DNA of 64,000 bases from FEN-1073 sp050010135 (GCA_050010135.1 JBEKLP010000003.1:1-64000); one strand, 5' to 3'. Shown: positions 45,405-54,966, counted from the first letter of the stretch. Notes: a model not told the origin generated them from the sequence alone. Program-made: numbers and translations.

Positions 45405-46356
45405 ATGCGACCCTTTGCATGGACTTTCCATCGTGTTCGAATAATCGGTGTCGGATTATTCCTCATAGGTATTTCCGTCTTCCCGGTTTCCGACGTTGCT
45501 GCGAAATCTTCCACGAAAGCCAATCCTTCGGAACAATCGAAAATGGTGGGATAGTACGTCTATTTTGACGGCACCAATGCCAAACGTTTGTGCGTCGGGC
45601 AAAAAACGGACCTGATCGTGAATTTTGGTTCGATCGATCCCTTGCTGCACCCCCTGGTCCCCATCGACAGCATCGATATCTCCTCCGCCAACAATACGGT
45701 TGACCCGGTGGAAATCCAGCCGATGAGCAATTCCGGGGCGGTGAGTTCGGTCTTCACGGCCAAGAAAGCGGGGACCGATACGATCGTTACGATTTTATGC
45801 AATTATTGGTACGGCTATAAGGAAGAGGTCAGCGCCGCCCAGGACACCATCACCATCAAGGTCCTGAAAACGTGCCAATATCATTACAAGCTCCACGGGG
45901 AATTGAATGTAAAAATCTCAAAAGCGAAATCTCGGAGTCTCTGCGGTTTACCTTCGATTCGGTGGGCGATCTCATGGCGCAGGACCCTGACCGACCGGAT
46001 TTGCTGACGGGCGAGAATAACGCGATCACCCTCGAGACCATGATCACCGATTTAACCATGCTGGATTGCTCCTTGGTCAGCCAGGATTCCGGTTACGGAT
46101 ATGGCAGCGTGATCAGCAGGTGCCGGTTTCCATGTCGGCTATGATCCCGTCCGAAGGGAGTTTTACCGACGGGGAGGATTTTTCCGGGGGAGGAGGCACC
46201 CTTCCGATCCAGCCGGACTTTTTACAGGAGGGCTTGGATCGGCTTAAATCGGTTGCGACCGGCAGCTATACGGCGATGCTTTCGCTATTCGGCGGGAAGA
46301 GCAATAAACTTGCGGGCGTCGAGATGCGATCCTGTTGGATAAGCCTCAAGGACTGA
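45405..46356 (+). pseudogene. decayed tandem copy of the secreted protein encoded at 46453
   Basis: Three frames joined together reproduce most of the intact neighbour. It keeps AGGAGG (45395-45400), an ATG and a signal peptide (VGLFLIGISVFPVSDVAA). Damage: an in-frame TAG at 45552-45554; a frameshift near 45912-45925, after CQYHYKLHGELNV; and a deletion of roughly 100 bases near 46112, where the neighbour has about 35 residues between GFGSV and DQQVPVSM. The last frame ends with a different C-terminus (MRSCWISLKD). TATAAT at 45362-45367 may be its old promoter. It could still make a short secreted peptide of 49 residues. Confidence 0.9.
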
Positions 46357-46452
46357 TCGGAAGGGTTTTTTACAAAATTTGCTTTTTTTTCATTCCTGCA
46401 TAGAATCTAATCATCTGATGATTGGCGGAAAGTTTCCGGGAGGAGGGGAAGC

Positions 46453-47457
46453 ATGAAAATTCTCCGCGTAAGGTTTTTCCTGATCCTTTCCTTGTTGATT
46501 GGACTATCGTCATTGCCGGTCTCCCGGGTTGCGGCCGAAATTTCACAGGCCGGCGGCTCGATCCCAAAAGCAGAGACCGCCCATGGCTATCAGATCCATT
46601 TCGTCCAACCTCATATATCGAAGCTCTGCGTTGGACAAAAAACAATATTGGAAGCCGAGTTTGGCCCCGATAGTTTCTTAACGCCGCTGATAGATGTTAG
46701 CAGCATCACGTTTTGGACATCGAATGGAAATTCCCTCTCGCAAGAGAGCCTCTTTCCAGTTGTCAAAGCGGGGGTGGTGAGCAGCACCTTTACGGCAAAA
46801 AACGAGGGTACGGATACGTTAAGTGTTGATGTGGCGGTTTACCATTATGAAAATGGCACGCCAACCGGCGAAGTTCTTTCGGACTCCGATACAACCACCA
46901 TTGAGGTCCTGAAATCGTGCCAATATCATTACAAGCTCTACGGGGAATTGACCGTAGATATCGTCGAAGGCGAAATCTCGGAATCTTTGCTATTTACCGT
47001 GGATTCGTCAGGCGATCTCATGCCGGAGGATCCGGACCATCCGGACATGCTGACGAGCGAGAATAACGCGATACACATCACCGCCATGATCACCAATTTA
47101 ACTATGCCGGATTGCTCCTTGGTCAGCCAGGATTCCGGAGACGGATTTGGCAGCGTGAATGCGTCCGCTGAAATAGACAGCGACGCAAAGACAATCCGTT
47201 TTACGCTCGGTCCGCCTCAAGACTTTCAGTGGGGTAAATCCGCTGTCGGACAATGCGGGGATCAACAAGTGCCGGTTTCCATGTCCGCCATGATCCCATC
47301 TGAAGGGAATTTTATCGACGGGGAGGATTTTTCCGAGGACGGCGGCACGCTTTCGATCCAGCTGGATTTCTTCCAGAAGGGCTTGGATCGGCTTGAGTCG
47401 GTTGCGACCGGCAGCTACACGGCGATGCTTTCTCTGGAGCCGGAGGATTCGCAATGA
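46453..47457 (+). CDS. secreted protein of unknown function
   Basis: 334 residues with an N-terminal signal peptide (FFLILSLLIGLSSLPVSRVAA, cleaved near residue 28, split here as FFLILSLLIGLSS and PVSRVAA). The mature part looks beta-rich: a possible Ig-like segment at about 55-155 (KLCVGQKTILEAEFG and GVVSSTFTAKNEGTDTL), then CQYHYKLYGELTVDI with acidic strands and two later cysteines. No enzyme motif is seen and I do not recognise the family. GGAGGAGGGG lies just upstream. Its last codons overlap the next gene (ATGA). A decayed paralogue stands directly upstream. Confidence 0.75.
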   Translation: MKILRVRFFLILSLLIGLSSLPVSRVAAEISQAGGSIPKAETAHGYQIHFVQPHISKLCVGQKTILEAEFGPDSFLTPLIDVSSITFWTSNGNSLSQESLFPVVKAGVVSSTFTAKNEGTDTLSVDVAVYHYENGTPTGEVLSDSDTTTIEVLKSCQYHYKLYGELTVDIVEGEISESLLFTVDSSGDLMPEDPDHPDMLTSENNAIHITAMITNLTMPDCSLVSQDSGDGFGSVNASAEIDSDAKTIRFTLGPPQDFQWGKSAVGQCGDQQVPVSMSAMIPSEGNFIDGEDFSEDGGTLSIQLDFFQKGLDRLESVATGSYTAMLSLEPEDSQ

Positions 47458-48827
47458 AAAGCCAACCCCCTTCCGGAAAACGTGTTGGGTTGTATATTCT
47501 TGCGGTTGGGGGGTGGATCCTCCTTTCCTGCTCGCTGAGTCTTCCCTTTGCCTCCTCATCCCCTTCAACCGGCGGCAGCTCGGGGGTTTTACTGCAGGAT
47601 CCCACCTTGGGTCTGGCGGATCTGGCGGGTTACCACGCGACCCTGAGCCAGGACGTCACCGGGACCCTCAAAGGCGCCGCGTTCGAGCGCCATACGAAAC
47701 TCGAGCTAACCCGCGCCCCGGCGACGGGGGATTTCGATTTCTCCCTTACGATTCAAGGGAGCGACGAGCCCTCCACCTATTTGCGGGTGATCGGGCTCGG
47801 GCCGGCAATTTACGCGTGGAAATCGCCCGTGGGGCGATGCGCAGGCGAGTATGACGAACAATCGGCGAAAAAGCTGATCGACCCGACCGCGATGCTGTCC
47901 CCCGTCTCCAAGGCGACCAAAGTCGGAAACGAATCTGTCAACGGGATCCCCGCGACGCATTACCGCTTCGACCAGAATTCGCTCCCCTGGGCGGACCCGA
48001 AACCCAAGGTCGCCGGAGAAATATGGATCGCCAATACCGGAGGATACGTCGTCAAATATCTGTTGAACGTATCCGCTCCTTCAAAGCCCGATTCGAATGA
48101 GGCCCAAGTCGCTCAAACCTGGGACTATGAGGTCGACGGGACCGATGGCTCGGCGTCGGTCGCGTTGCCGAAAGGCTGCCTGGAAGTTCTAACGGATGTT
48201 CCGGTGATGGCGGACGCCCAATCGCTCATCCGCGCAAACGGCATGACGGATTTCGTGACCGCCTCGACCGGCCGGCAGGTTCTCGATTTTTATTCGCAGA
48301 ATCTACCGCCGCTGGGCTGGAAGAGCGACAAGGAATTACCGGCCGGGGACGTTCCGTTGCCGTTCGCCGCCTCGTTTACCAACAGCGGCCGACGCGTCTC
48401 CCTTCGACTGAGTCAAGCCGTTCCATCAGGGGTGGATGTGACCTTCCTGCTTCTTGGTGCCGTTGGTTCGTCCGCCACAACCCAACCGACCGTGAAGCCC
48501 GGCCGAGCGACCGCAACACCGGGGCTTGCGCCGACCGTGCCTCTCTCCCAAAGCGGGTTGCCCGAGGATATCCCGCTCTACCCGGGGGCGACCGGCCTGA
48601 TGAAATTGTCCGATCAGGCGGTCGAGTTTTCAACGACCGATTCGACGGACAAGGTCGATCAGTTTTACCAGCAGCAAATGCCGGCGCAAAAATGGACGCT
48701 GCTGAGCGCCACTAAGCAGGGCGCAAATATCATCGACGTCTGGCAAAAAGACGATCGGGTCGCAACGATCACCATCCTGCCCCAAGGAGGCAATACGGTA
48801 GTGATGATCACGTTCGCCAGTTCATGA
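47454..48827 (+). CDS. lipoprotein with LppX/LprG-like region and duplicated C-terminal module
   Basis: 457 residues; the lipobox ILLSC gives Cys26. Residues about 50-230 resemble the LppX/LprG/LolA-type lipid-binding half-barrel (GEIWIANTGGYVVKYLLNV and RFDQNSLP). Two copies of a module of about 85 residues follow: one with DFYSQNLPPLGWKSDKELP (about 250-335), another with QFYQQQMPAQKWTLLSATKQ (about 370-455), joined by a Pro/Thr linker. The role is unknown; lipid or pigment carriage outside the cell is one possibility from the fold. It is coupled to the upstream secreted protein gene (ATGA). Confidence 0.72.
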   Translation: MKSQPPSGKRVGLYILAVGGWILLSCSLSLPFASSSPSTGGSSGVLLQDPTLGLADLAGYHATLSQDVTGTLKGAAFERHTKLELTRAPATGDFDFSLTIQGSDEPSTYLRVIGLGPAIYAWKSPVGRCAGEYDEQSAKKLIDPTAMLSPVSKATKVGNESVNGIPATHYRFDQNSLPWADPKPKVAGEIWIANTGGYVVKYLLNVSAPSKPDSNEAQVAQTWDYEVDGTDGSASVALPKGCLEVLTDVPVMADAQSLIRANGMTDFVTASTGRQVLDFYSQNLPPLGWKSDKELPAGDVPLPFAASFTNSGRRVSLRLSQAVPSGVDVTFLLLGAVGSSATTQPTVKPGRATATPGLAPTVPLSQSGLPEDIPLYPGATGLMKLSDQAVEFSTTDSTDKVDQFYQQQMPAQKWTLLSATKQGANIIDVWQKDDRVATITILPQGGNTVVMITFASS

Positions 48828-49017
48828 TGCGGTTTCTCCCGTTGGACCCGTAGCGGGATGGGGAAAGTGGGGAATGGAAAAACCATTTCACCGCAAAGGC
48901 GCAAAGAGCGCTAATGTTCACTTAAATTTCTTGACGGTCTATGCGTCCCCGGCCCGACCTACCAGGGGCGGGCTTTGCGGTAAGAACCAGTTTTTTTATT
49001 AATATAGCGTTATCGAT

Positions 49018-49881
49018 TTATAAGAATTCCTCGATCAGCGCATTCCATTCTTCATCAGTCAATCCGATCCGGCTGTTCACGAGGGGCTCCCCTTGCAGTG
49101 ACGGTTCATCCTCGACAAAGGTCGGCCGGTCGGCTTCGTAGAACACGCCGAGCGGCAGTTTGTCGTCGGTGCGCATCGCTTGCTTGATCGCAGCGTCGAG
49201 ATTCGACGGATCGTGCCCCTCGCTCTCCAGTTTGAACACCTTCTCGCGGAACCAGGCGAAGGTATTGACCTTGTTCCATGTGACACAGGGGGAAAACACG
49301 TCCACCAGGGAAAAACCTTTGTGGGCGATTCCCCGTTTCATCACCTCGGCCAATTGGACCGGGTCGCCGGAGAAACCCCGACCGACGAAGGTCGCCCCGC
49401 CCACCAAGGCCATCGCCAATGGGTTGAGCGCGTTCTCCGGGTTCCCTTCCGGCGTGGATTTGGTCTTGGCGCACTTGGCCGACGTGGGGGACGCCTGGCC
49501 GGTGGTGAGCCCATAAATTTGATTGTCCATCACGATATAAGTCAGGTCGAGGTTTCGCCGCAGGGCGTGGATGAAATGACCGACCCCTATCCCGTAGCCG
49601 TCGCCGTCTCCGCCGGTGATCACCACGGTCAGATCCATGTTCGCCATCTTGATCCCCTGGGCGACCGGAACGGCCCGGCCGTGAAGGGTGTGAATTCCAT
49701 ACGCGTTCATGAAATGGGGTAAGTCGGAGGAGCACCCGATCCCGGAAACGACGACCAGATTCTGGCGCTCAATGCTCAGCGCCGCGCAGGCGGTCTGCAG
49801 CGCGTTGAGGACTCCGTAATCACCGCACCCGGGGCACCAGGTTTGCCGGACGTGGGATTTATATTCGCTGGCTGTGCTCAT
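49018..49881 (-). CDS. 2-oxoacid:ferredoxin oxidoreductase, beta (TPP) subunit
   Basis: Thiamine-diphosphate subunit (287 residues) of a two-subunit oxidoreductase that converts a 2-oxoacid and CoA to acyl-CoA, CO2 and reduced ferredoxin. WCPGCGDYGVLNAL supplies the N-terminal CxxC of the cluster site, VSGIGCSSDLPHF follows, and the TPP motif is GGDGDGYGIGVGHFIHALRR ending near residue 110 with MDNQIYGLTTGQ. The length and domain order fit KorB-type enzymes. Its gene overlaps the alpha subunit gene by four bases. Which 2-oxoacid is used cannot be told; 2-oxoglutarate is the usual assignment. Confidence 0.93.
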   Translation of the reverse strand: MSTASEYKSHVRQTWCPGCGDYGVLNALQTACAALSIERQNLVVVSGIGCSSDLPHFMNAYGIHTLHGRAVPVAQGIKMANMDLTVVITGGDGDGYGIGVGHFIHALRRNLDLTYIVMDNQIYGLTTGQASPTSAKCAKTKSTPEGNPENALNPLAMALVGGATFVGRGFSGDPVQLAEVMKRGIAHKGFSLVDVFSPCVTWNKVNTFAWFREKVFKLESEGHDPSNLDAAIKQAMRTDDKLPLGVFYEADRPTFVEDEPSLQGEPLVNSRIGLTDEEWNALIEEFL

Positions 49882-51686
49882 TTTAAAATCACCGGGAGGT
49901 CCAACTCGGACGAGACGAGCTTCTGGCTGACGGGTGGATCATCCTGCAAACATTTTTCCAGCGCCCGCGTCAACGGTCCGGCCGAAAACGGCTCGCCGTC
50001 GAATTTGTGTATGGCGGATGGAATGGAGAAACCGGTCTCCTGGCGGATCAGGCGGGCGAGCAATCCGCCGTAGTTATTTTCCACGCACACGACCCTTTTC
50101 GCCGATTGCAGAATAGGAAGCGCCTTTTGGGCCGGAAACGGCCAGAGAGTCCGGAACTGAATGAGGTTGGCGGAACGCCCGCCGGCTTCCAACGCACGGC
50201 GCGCCTCCTCCAGGATTTGAAAGGTCGATCCCCAACCAACCAGGGTAATCTCCGCATGTTCCGGTCCTTCGCAGACAAATCCGCGTTCCAAGGTGTCACA
50301 TCGAACGCCCTCCATCTTTCGCATCCGTTTCTCCATCATCTTCGTCCGCGTGGTGGGGTTGGTGTACCAGTCGGTGATCAGCACGCCCTGTTCGTTGTGT
50401 TCGTCGGACGTAGCGATATGCATCCGGCCCGGCGTGCCGGGGAGCGCGCGCGGCGAAACGCCGCTGGGAGTGTCGCGGTAACGGAGATATTCACCTTCCA
50501 CGGAACGCACCACCTCGCCGCGTTCAATGGGAACATGGGGGTTCAGGCTTTCCGGATCGGCGACAACGGTGCGTTCCGAGAGATACAGGTCCAGGATCAC
50601 GATTACCGGCATTTGATACTTCTCGGCCAGGTTGTGAGCTTCGATCGTGGAGTAGTAGGCATCGACCTCGTCGAGCGGAGCAAGGACGGCTTTGGGATAT
50701 TCCCCCTGGGAAGCACCGAGCGCCTGGAACAGATCGCCCTGTTCGGTTTTCGTAGGCTGCCCGGTGGATGGGCCGCCGCGCTGGGAAAGGACCGCCACCA
50801 CCGGCGCCTCGATCATCCCAGCCATGCCAATGGCTTCGGTCATCAGGGCGAATCCGCCGCCGGACGTGCCGACCATCGCGCGCACCCCCGCGTACCCCGC
50901 GCCGATGGCCATGTTAATCGCGGAGAGTTCGTCCTCCGTCTGTTTCATAAGCATCCCGTAGCGGGACGCGCGCGGCGCGAGCCAGTGCATGATCGAGGAA
51001 GCCGGCGTCATCGGATAGGCCGCATAGAATTTGCATCCACCGGCAACAGCGCCCAGGGCGATGGCCTGGTTGCCGGTGATCACCATTCGGCGCTTCCCGT
51101 CGCCGGAAAGGGCGATGTGCTCCGCGGGAGGAAACGTCTTTTGCGCGAAATCCCACCCCCGCCGGGCGACGGTTACGTTCTGATCGGAAAGCTCCGCCTT
51201 GCGTTTTCCAAACTGGGCGCGGACGGCTCCCTCGAAAACATCCCACGGGACCTTCAGGAGAAACACCAGCGCTCCGAGCAGGACCGTGTTCTGCATTACG
51301 GGATTCTTGGGCAGGTCTGCGGTGAGCTCCCCGACGGGAACGCCGCACGGCAGGACAGAGCCGAGGGAGTCCGGCGGCTTGACGATATCGGCGTTGAACA
51401 GCACGCGTCCTTGCGGCCGGGCGGATTGGAGGTTTAAATCCAGAACGCTTTGGCTGAGCGCAACGAGGAAATCCCAGCTTCCTCCTTGCGATAAAACGGG
51501 GTGCGGGCCGATCCGGATTTGCAGCAGCACCTGGCCGCCGCGGATCACGGACTGGTAGGAATTATGGGCAAACGCCCCCAAACCCAGCCGGGCGACAGTC
51601 TTCATCCAGACGTCGCCCGCCGAGCCGATGCCTTCGCCGGCCTCGCCGCCGATCCAGATCGTTGCTTCCGATTGTGCATTCATCAT
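49878..51686 (-). CDS. 2-oxoacid:ferredoxin oxidoreductase, alpha-gamma fused subunit
   Basis: 602 residues. The N-terminal gamma-like domain (about 1-190) starts IWIGGEAGEGIGSAG and contains VIRGGQVLLQIRIG. The alpha domain follows with GNQAIALGAVAGGCKFYAAYP, MTPASSIMHWL, TSGGGFALMTEAIGMA and SQRGGPSTGQPTKTEQGDL (residues that close the TPP site). The C-terminal domain includes VGWGSTFQILEEAR. The gamma-alpha fusion is standard for this KorA group. No clear ribosome site is seen; the ATG at 51686 is used, with a TTG at 51701 as alternative. Supports anaerobic, ferredoxin-based metabolism. Confidence 0.93.
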   Translation of the reverse strand: MMNAQSEATIWIGGEAGEGIGSAGDVWMKTVARLGLGAFAHNSYQSVIRGGQVLLQIRIGPHPVLSQGGSWDFLVALSQSVLDLNLQSARPQGRVLFNADIVKPPDSLGSVLPCGVPVGELTADLPKNPVMQNTVLLGALVFLLKVPWDVFEGAVRAQFGKRKAELSDQNVTVARRGWDFAQKTFPPAEHIALSGDGKRRMVITGNQAIALGAVAGGCKFYAAYPMTPASSIMHWLAPRASRYGMLMKQTEDELSAINMAIGAGYAGVRAMVGTSGGGFALMTEAIGMAGMIEAPVVAVLSQRGGPSTGQPTKTEQGDLFQALGASQGEYPKAVLAPLDEVDAYYSTIEAHNLAEKYQMPVIVILDLYLSERTVVADPESLNPHVPIERGEVVRSVEGEYLRYRDTPSGVSPRALPGTPGRMHIATSDEHNEQGVLITDWYTNPTTRTKMMEKRMRKMEGVRCDTLERGFVCEGPEHAEITLVGWGSTFQILEEARRALEAGGRSANLIQFRTLWPFPAQKALPILQSAKRVVCVENNYGGLLARLIRQETGFSIPSAIHKFDGEPFSAGPLTRALEKCLQDDPPVSQKLVSSELDLPVILK

Positions 51687-51953
51687 GCTGGACGAATCCA
51701 ATCCACAATAGGGTATATTCTACATCCATTTTATCTTACGATGATCATGCTCGGAGGGACTGCCACCGAGAAAATCGGCTGGGGGAATTTACCGGAAACC
51801 CCGTTTTTCGCGTGCCGGCACGGGCAGAATTCCGCGGTCAGCCGCCCGTTTTTTTGATATCGATTTTTCGAGAATCGGATATACTCATCGAACCGTTCCC
51901 CGATCCTTGCGGAACCGCATCGACGGGGTTGATCTTTCATTTCGGAGGACACG

Positions 51954-52568
51954 ATGGCCGATTCCTACTTGAACAGCCTGCTCGGAGATAAGGAAGAAAT
52001 TCTTCTGGTGGACCACCAGCATTGGTTGGTGCTGCTGGAGGAAATCGCCAGCGAACTGCTGCTTTCACTCGTGATTATCGTTGTAGTGGTCGGGCTGTCC
52101 ATCTTCGTCCCGCTGGCGCTGATTGGGCTGGTGGTATTGATCGCGCCGCTCGCCAGCCTGACCCGCGACGTGTTGAGATGGTCGAACCGCAAATACATCA
52201 TCACCAACCGCCGGGTGATCCAGCTTTCGGGCGTGCTGAATAAAGACGTTGTGGATTCCTCGCTGGAAAAAGTCAACGACGTCATGCTGGATCAAACGTT
52301 CCTGGGGCGCATCTTTGGCTACGGCGACATCGAAGTACTCACCGCAAGTGAAATCGGGGTGAATAAAATCCGCCGGATCGCCCACCCCGTCCAATATAAA
52401 ATCGCCATGGTAAACGCCAAAGCCAAGCTCGAGGGACTGACGGGTGCGCCTTCCGCCGGAAACGACGTCCCGGCGCTGATTTCGCAACTGGACGCCCTGC
52501 GCCAGAAGGGGGTCATCTCCGACGCGGAATTCCAGGAGAAGAAAGCTAAGTTGATGGCGAAGATATAA
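51954..52568 (+). CDS. bPH_2 domain membrane protein with C-terminal SHOCT motif
   Basis: 204 residues. Two adjacent hydrophobic segments (about 27-62, LLLSLVIIVVVVGLSIFVPL) form a membrane hairpin, followed by a bacterial PH-like domain with YIITNRRVIQLSG and VDSSLEKVNDVMLDQTFLGR. The C-terminus is a SHOCT motif, ISQLDALRQKGVISDAEFQE. GGAGG is 6 bases before the ATG. Such proteins are widespread, and the function is not known. It ends at a strong hairpin. Confidence 0.85.
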   Translation: MADSYLNSLLGDKEEILLVDHQHWLVLLEEIASELLLSLVIIVVVVGLSIFVPLALIGLVVLIAPLASLTRDVLRWSNRKYIITNRRVIQLSGVLNKDVVDSSLEKVNDVMLDQTFLGRIFGYGDIEVLTASEIGVNKIRRIAHPVQYKIAMVNAKAKLEGLTGAPSAGNDVPALISQLDALRQKGVISDAEFQEKKAKLMAKI

Positions 52569-52586
52569 CCGAAACCGATCGGTTAA

Positions 52587-52620
52587 TGTAGTTGGGCCCG
52601 CGCAAGCGGGCCCAACTACA
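52587..52620. terminator. strong hairpin with GCAA tetraloop between convergent genes
   Basis: A 15-pair perfect stem (52587-52601 with 52606-52620) closes a GCAA loop, which is a stable GNRA tetraloop. No long T run follows, so termination could be partial; it may instead stabilise mRNA ends. It is placed 19 bases after one stop and between two convergent genes. Confidence 0.6.
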
Positions 52621-52745
52621 ACCACCTTGGAGGGAGAGGGAGGGAGGAGAGAAATTCGGAGCGCTTAACGCACTCTAAAAAAGATAATACGCTCCCTCAA
52701 AACCCTGCCATAGTGACAAGTGTCATGTTTTTTCAAACCCAAGAT

Positions 52746-53855
52746 TCATAGGTCCAGCGGTCTTGGAAAACGCGCTTTCCCCTCAACTCCCTCGGGTTTA
52801 CGCCAAATTCCAGCAAGGATTTCGCCACAATTCGGACATTTTCCATCGTCCCCGAGCCGGTATTCCAGGATTGAGTAACCTCTCCGGCGGACAACCGGTT
52901 GCCGGCATTTCGGGCAGAGGGTATCTTCCAGCTCCTTAACCATTCCCGGTAGGTTCCCGGCATATACATAGCGCAATCCGGCCTCCTGGCCGATCTCCGC
53001 CGCCCTGGTAAGGTCAGCTGCATTGGTCGGACGCGCGGCGTCGTATTGGTAATCGGGATGATAGGCGGTGACGTGCCAGGGGATGTCGGCCGAGACACCC
53101 ACCAGGAAGCGGGCCGCGTCCCACAATTCGGACGAATCGTCGTTGAGGCCTGGGATAAGCAGGGTGACCACCTCCACCCACAAACCCGCTTGGCGGGCGG
53201 CTTGGATGGTATCGAGCGTATTTTGCAGCACGCCTCCCAGCGTCGCGTAGGTGCGCTCGCGCATCGCTTTGAGGTCGATCTTCATCCCGTCCAAGTGCGG
53301 CCGCAAGTAAGCCAGTACTTCGGGCGTGGCGTTGCCGTTGGAGACTATCGCGGTTTTGAATCCGCGTTCCCGCGCCGGACGGAAAATCGCCGCGGCCCAT
53401 TCGGCTGTAATCAGCGGCTCGTTGTAGGAGGAAACCACAACGTCCGCCCGGGAGCGTTCCGCCGCGGCCGTAATCTCCTCCGGAGAGGTGCGGTGGATTG
53501 TCAGCCCCATGCTGTCTGTCACCGGATCGCGAAGCGCCTGGGAGGAGACCCAATTCTGGCAGAACCCGCAATGGAAGTCGCAGCCGAGCATCCCGAAGGT
53601 TAAGGCGGTTCCGCCCGGCAGAAAATGATAAAACGGCTTTTTCTCGATCGGATCGGCCTGCAACCCGGCTACGTACCCCCACGGCATCCGCAGCTTCCCG
53701 TCGCGGTTGAAGCGCACGCGGCAGATGCCGCGCCTTGCCGGGCGCACCAGACAGCGGTGGCCGCAGGCCAGGCAGCGGACCACGCCCTCTTCCTGCGACT
53801 GAACCAACTCGGCATCCGCCGACAGCGTATCCAGCGTTTCCTGCAGTGTGGCCAT
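52746..53855 (-). CDS. amrS: AmmeMemoRadiSam system radical SAM enzyme
   Basis: Radical SAM protein of 369 residues in the AmrS family. The cluster motif is GCDFHCGFCQNW (C-x3-C-x2-C). Before it is an N-terminal Cys-rich segment VRCLACGHRCLVRPARRGIC; after it come IVSNGNATPEVL, MKIDLKAMRE and LLIPGLNDD. A C-terminal zinc-type region has CPKCRQPVV and CPNCGEILAG. The partners AMMECR1 and MEMO, which give the system its name, are not in this window. The ATG at 53855 is preferred; an ATG at 53897 is possible. The substrate is unknown. Confidence 0.92.
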   Translation of the reverse strand: MATLQETLDTLSADAELVQSQEEGVVRCLACGHRCLVRPARRGICRVRFNRDGKLRMPWGYVAGLQADPIEKKPFYHFLPGGTALTFGMLGCDFHCGFCQNWVSSQALRDPVTDSMGLTIHRTSPEEITAAAERSRADVVVSSYNEPLITAEWAAAIFRPARERGFKTAIVSNGNATPEVLAYLRPHLDGMKIDLKAMRERTYATLGGVLQNTLDTIQAARQAGLWVEVVTLLIPGLNDDSSELWDAARFLVGVSADIPWHVTAYHPDYQYDAARPTNAADLTRAAEIGQEAGLRYVYAGNLPGMVKELEDTLCPKCRQPVVRRRGYSILEYRLGDDGKCPNCGEILAGIWRKPEGVEGKARFPRPLDL

Positions 53856-53961
53856 ATCGCTTTCGATTATACGATGTGTCATAATGGAAGGATACATATC
53901 CGGTCATCCCCTTTTTATTATCGGCTTGGCATGAAGGAGGGGCAGCCTTATCGGCGGGAAT

Positions 53962-54840
53962 ATGCGAACGCATCCTCTTTTATCCAAAGCGGAATGCGGC
54001 GAAGACGAATTCATCGAAATCGACGGATACCAAATCCATTATGTGGATATCGGCAAGGGAAAACCGGTCCTCCTGATTCCGGGTTCCTTCAGCACATACC
54101 GGGCCTGGAATGCCATCGTTCCGCGGCTTTCCGAGGAATATCGCCTTCTAGCGCTGGATTATCTCGGCACGGGAGACTCCGACAAGCCGCGGTCCGGATT
54201 CGGTTATACGGTCGGCGAGCAGGCCGATCTAGCCGCCCGGTTGATTCTAAAGTTGCGGTTGGGAAAGACGCATTTGATCGGCGCCTCCTACGGCGGGGCG
54301 ATCGTGCTGAATATGGCGGCCCGATATGCGGACGTGGTCGGGAAGGTTGTCAGCATCGAGGGTGGAATCCTCAAACCGAAAACAATGCCAGCCAATCCGA
54401 TGGAAAATCTGCTGCGCTTTCCCATCCTGGGGGATCTGACGGTCGCGATCATCCGGTCCGGCTTGTTGAATGGAATCGTTTTGGAATCGATCGCCGGCGC
54501 CTGGTTCGCGAAAATGACCGCGGATCAAAAACAAAAAATGCGGGAAGAGATTTCCTACAACGCCCGCAGCGCCTCGCGCGTTGCCTGGTATTGGATCGCC
54601 AAATCCCCCCAGACGGTGATTCCGTTCGAGGAGGAGGCCAAGCGGATCCGGGCGCCGATACTCTATCTTGCGGGAAAGCAAAGCGACTTCCGGGCCATGG
54701 CCGAGGAAAACATCGGCTTCCTGCGGGAATTTCTTCCGCAGGCGAAGGTCATGGAGTTTTCAGACGGCATCCACGATCTGGAGATGCAAAAACCGAGGGA
54801 AGTGGCGAGGGCGATCTTGGAATTTTTCACAGAAGGCTGA
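53962..54840 (+). CDS. alpha/beta hydrolase
   Basis: 292-residue hydrolase with the nucleophile elbow GASYGG (Ser109), oxyanion motif LLIPGSFSTYRAW, and LDYLGTGDSDKP. Acid and base are probably the Asp in GKQSDFRAM and the His in DGIHDLEM. There is no signal peptide, so it acts in the cytoplasm. Haloalkane dehalogenase, epoxide hydrolase and esterase lines share this layout; the substrate is not assigned. The gene is divergent from amrS with a gap of about 106 bases. The ribosome site is weak (GGCGGGAAT). Confidence 0.85.
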   Translation: MRTHPLLSKAECGEDEFIEIDGYQIHYVDIGKGKPVLLIPGSFSTYRAWNAIVPRLSEEYRLLALDYLGTGDSDKPRSGFGYTVGEQADLAARLILKLRLGKTHLIGASYGGAIVLNMAARYADVVGKVVSIEGGILKPKTMPANPMENLLRFPILGDLTVAIIRSGLLNGIVLESIAGAWFAKMTADQKQKMREEISYNARSASRVAWYWIAKSPQTVIPFEEEAKRIRAPILYLAGKQSDFRAMAEENIGFLREFLPQAKVMEFSDGIHDLEMQKPREVARAILEFFTEG

Positions 54841-54907
54841 TGTTATTTTTTCCGACAGAACGGATCATCCATCGGTTAATCCGGTAAACGGACATACCGT
54901 TGGCGAA

Positions 54908-54937
54908 GTGACAACATCCGGAATTCCGATTTATAAT
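54908..54937 (+). promoter_or_regulatory. sigma-70 promoter of the PLD-like gene
   Basis: GTGACA (54908-54913, five of six) and a perfect TATAAT (54932-54937) are 18 bases apart. Transcription should start near 54944, which leaves a leader of about 22 bases with GGGGG before the ATG. Confidence 0.7.
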
Positions 54938-54966
54938 ATCGGCGTTTCTTCAACCCAGGGGGATAT

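Noticed and set aside
48890..48925. CACCGCAAAGGCGCAAAGAGCGC as a possible control site
   Set aside because: It resembles a common dispersed intergenic sequence and is not positioned at a promoter; no partner arm or second copy was found in the window.
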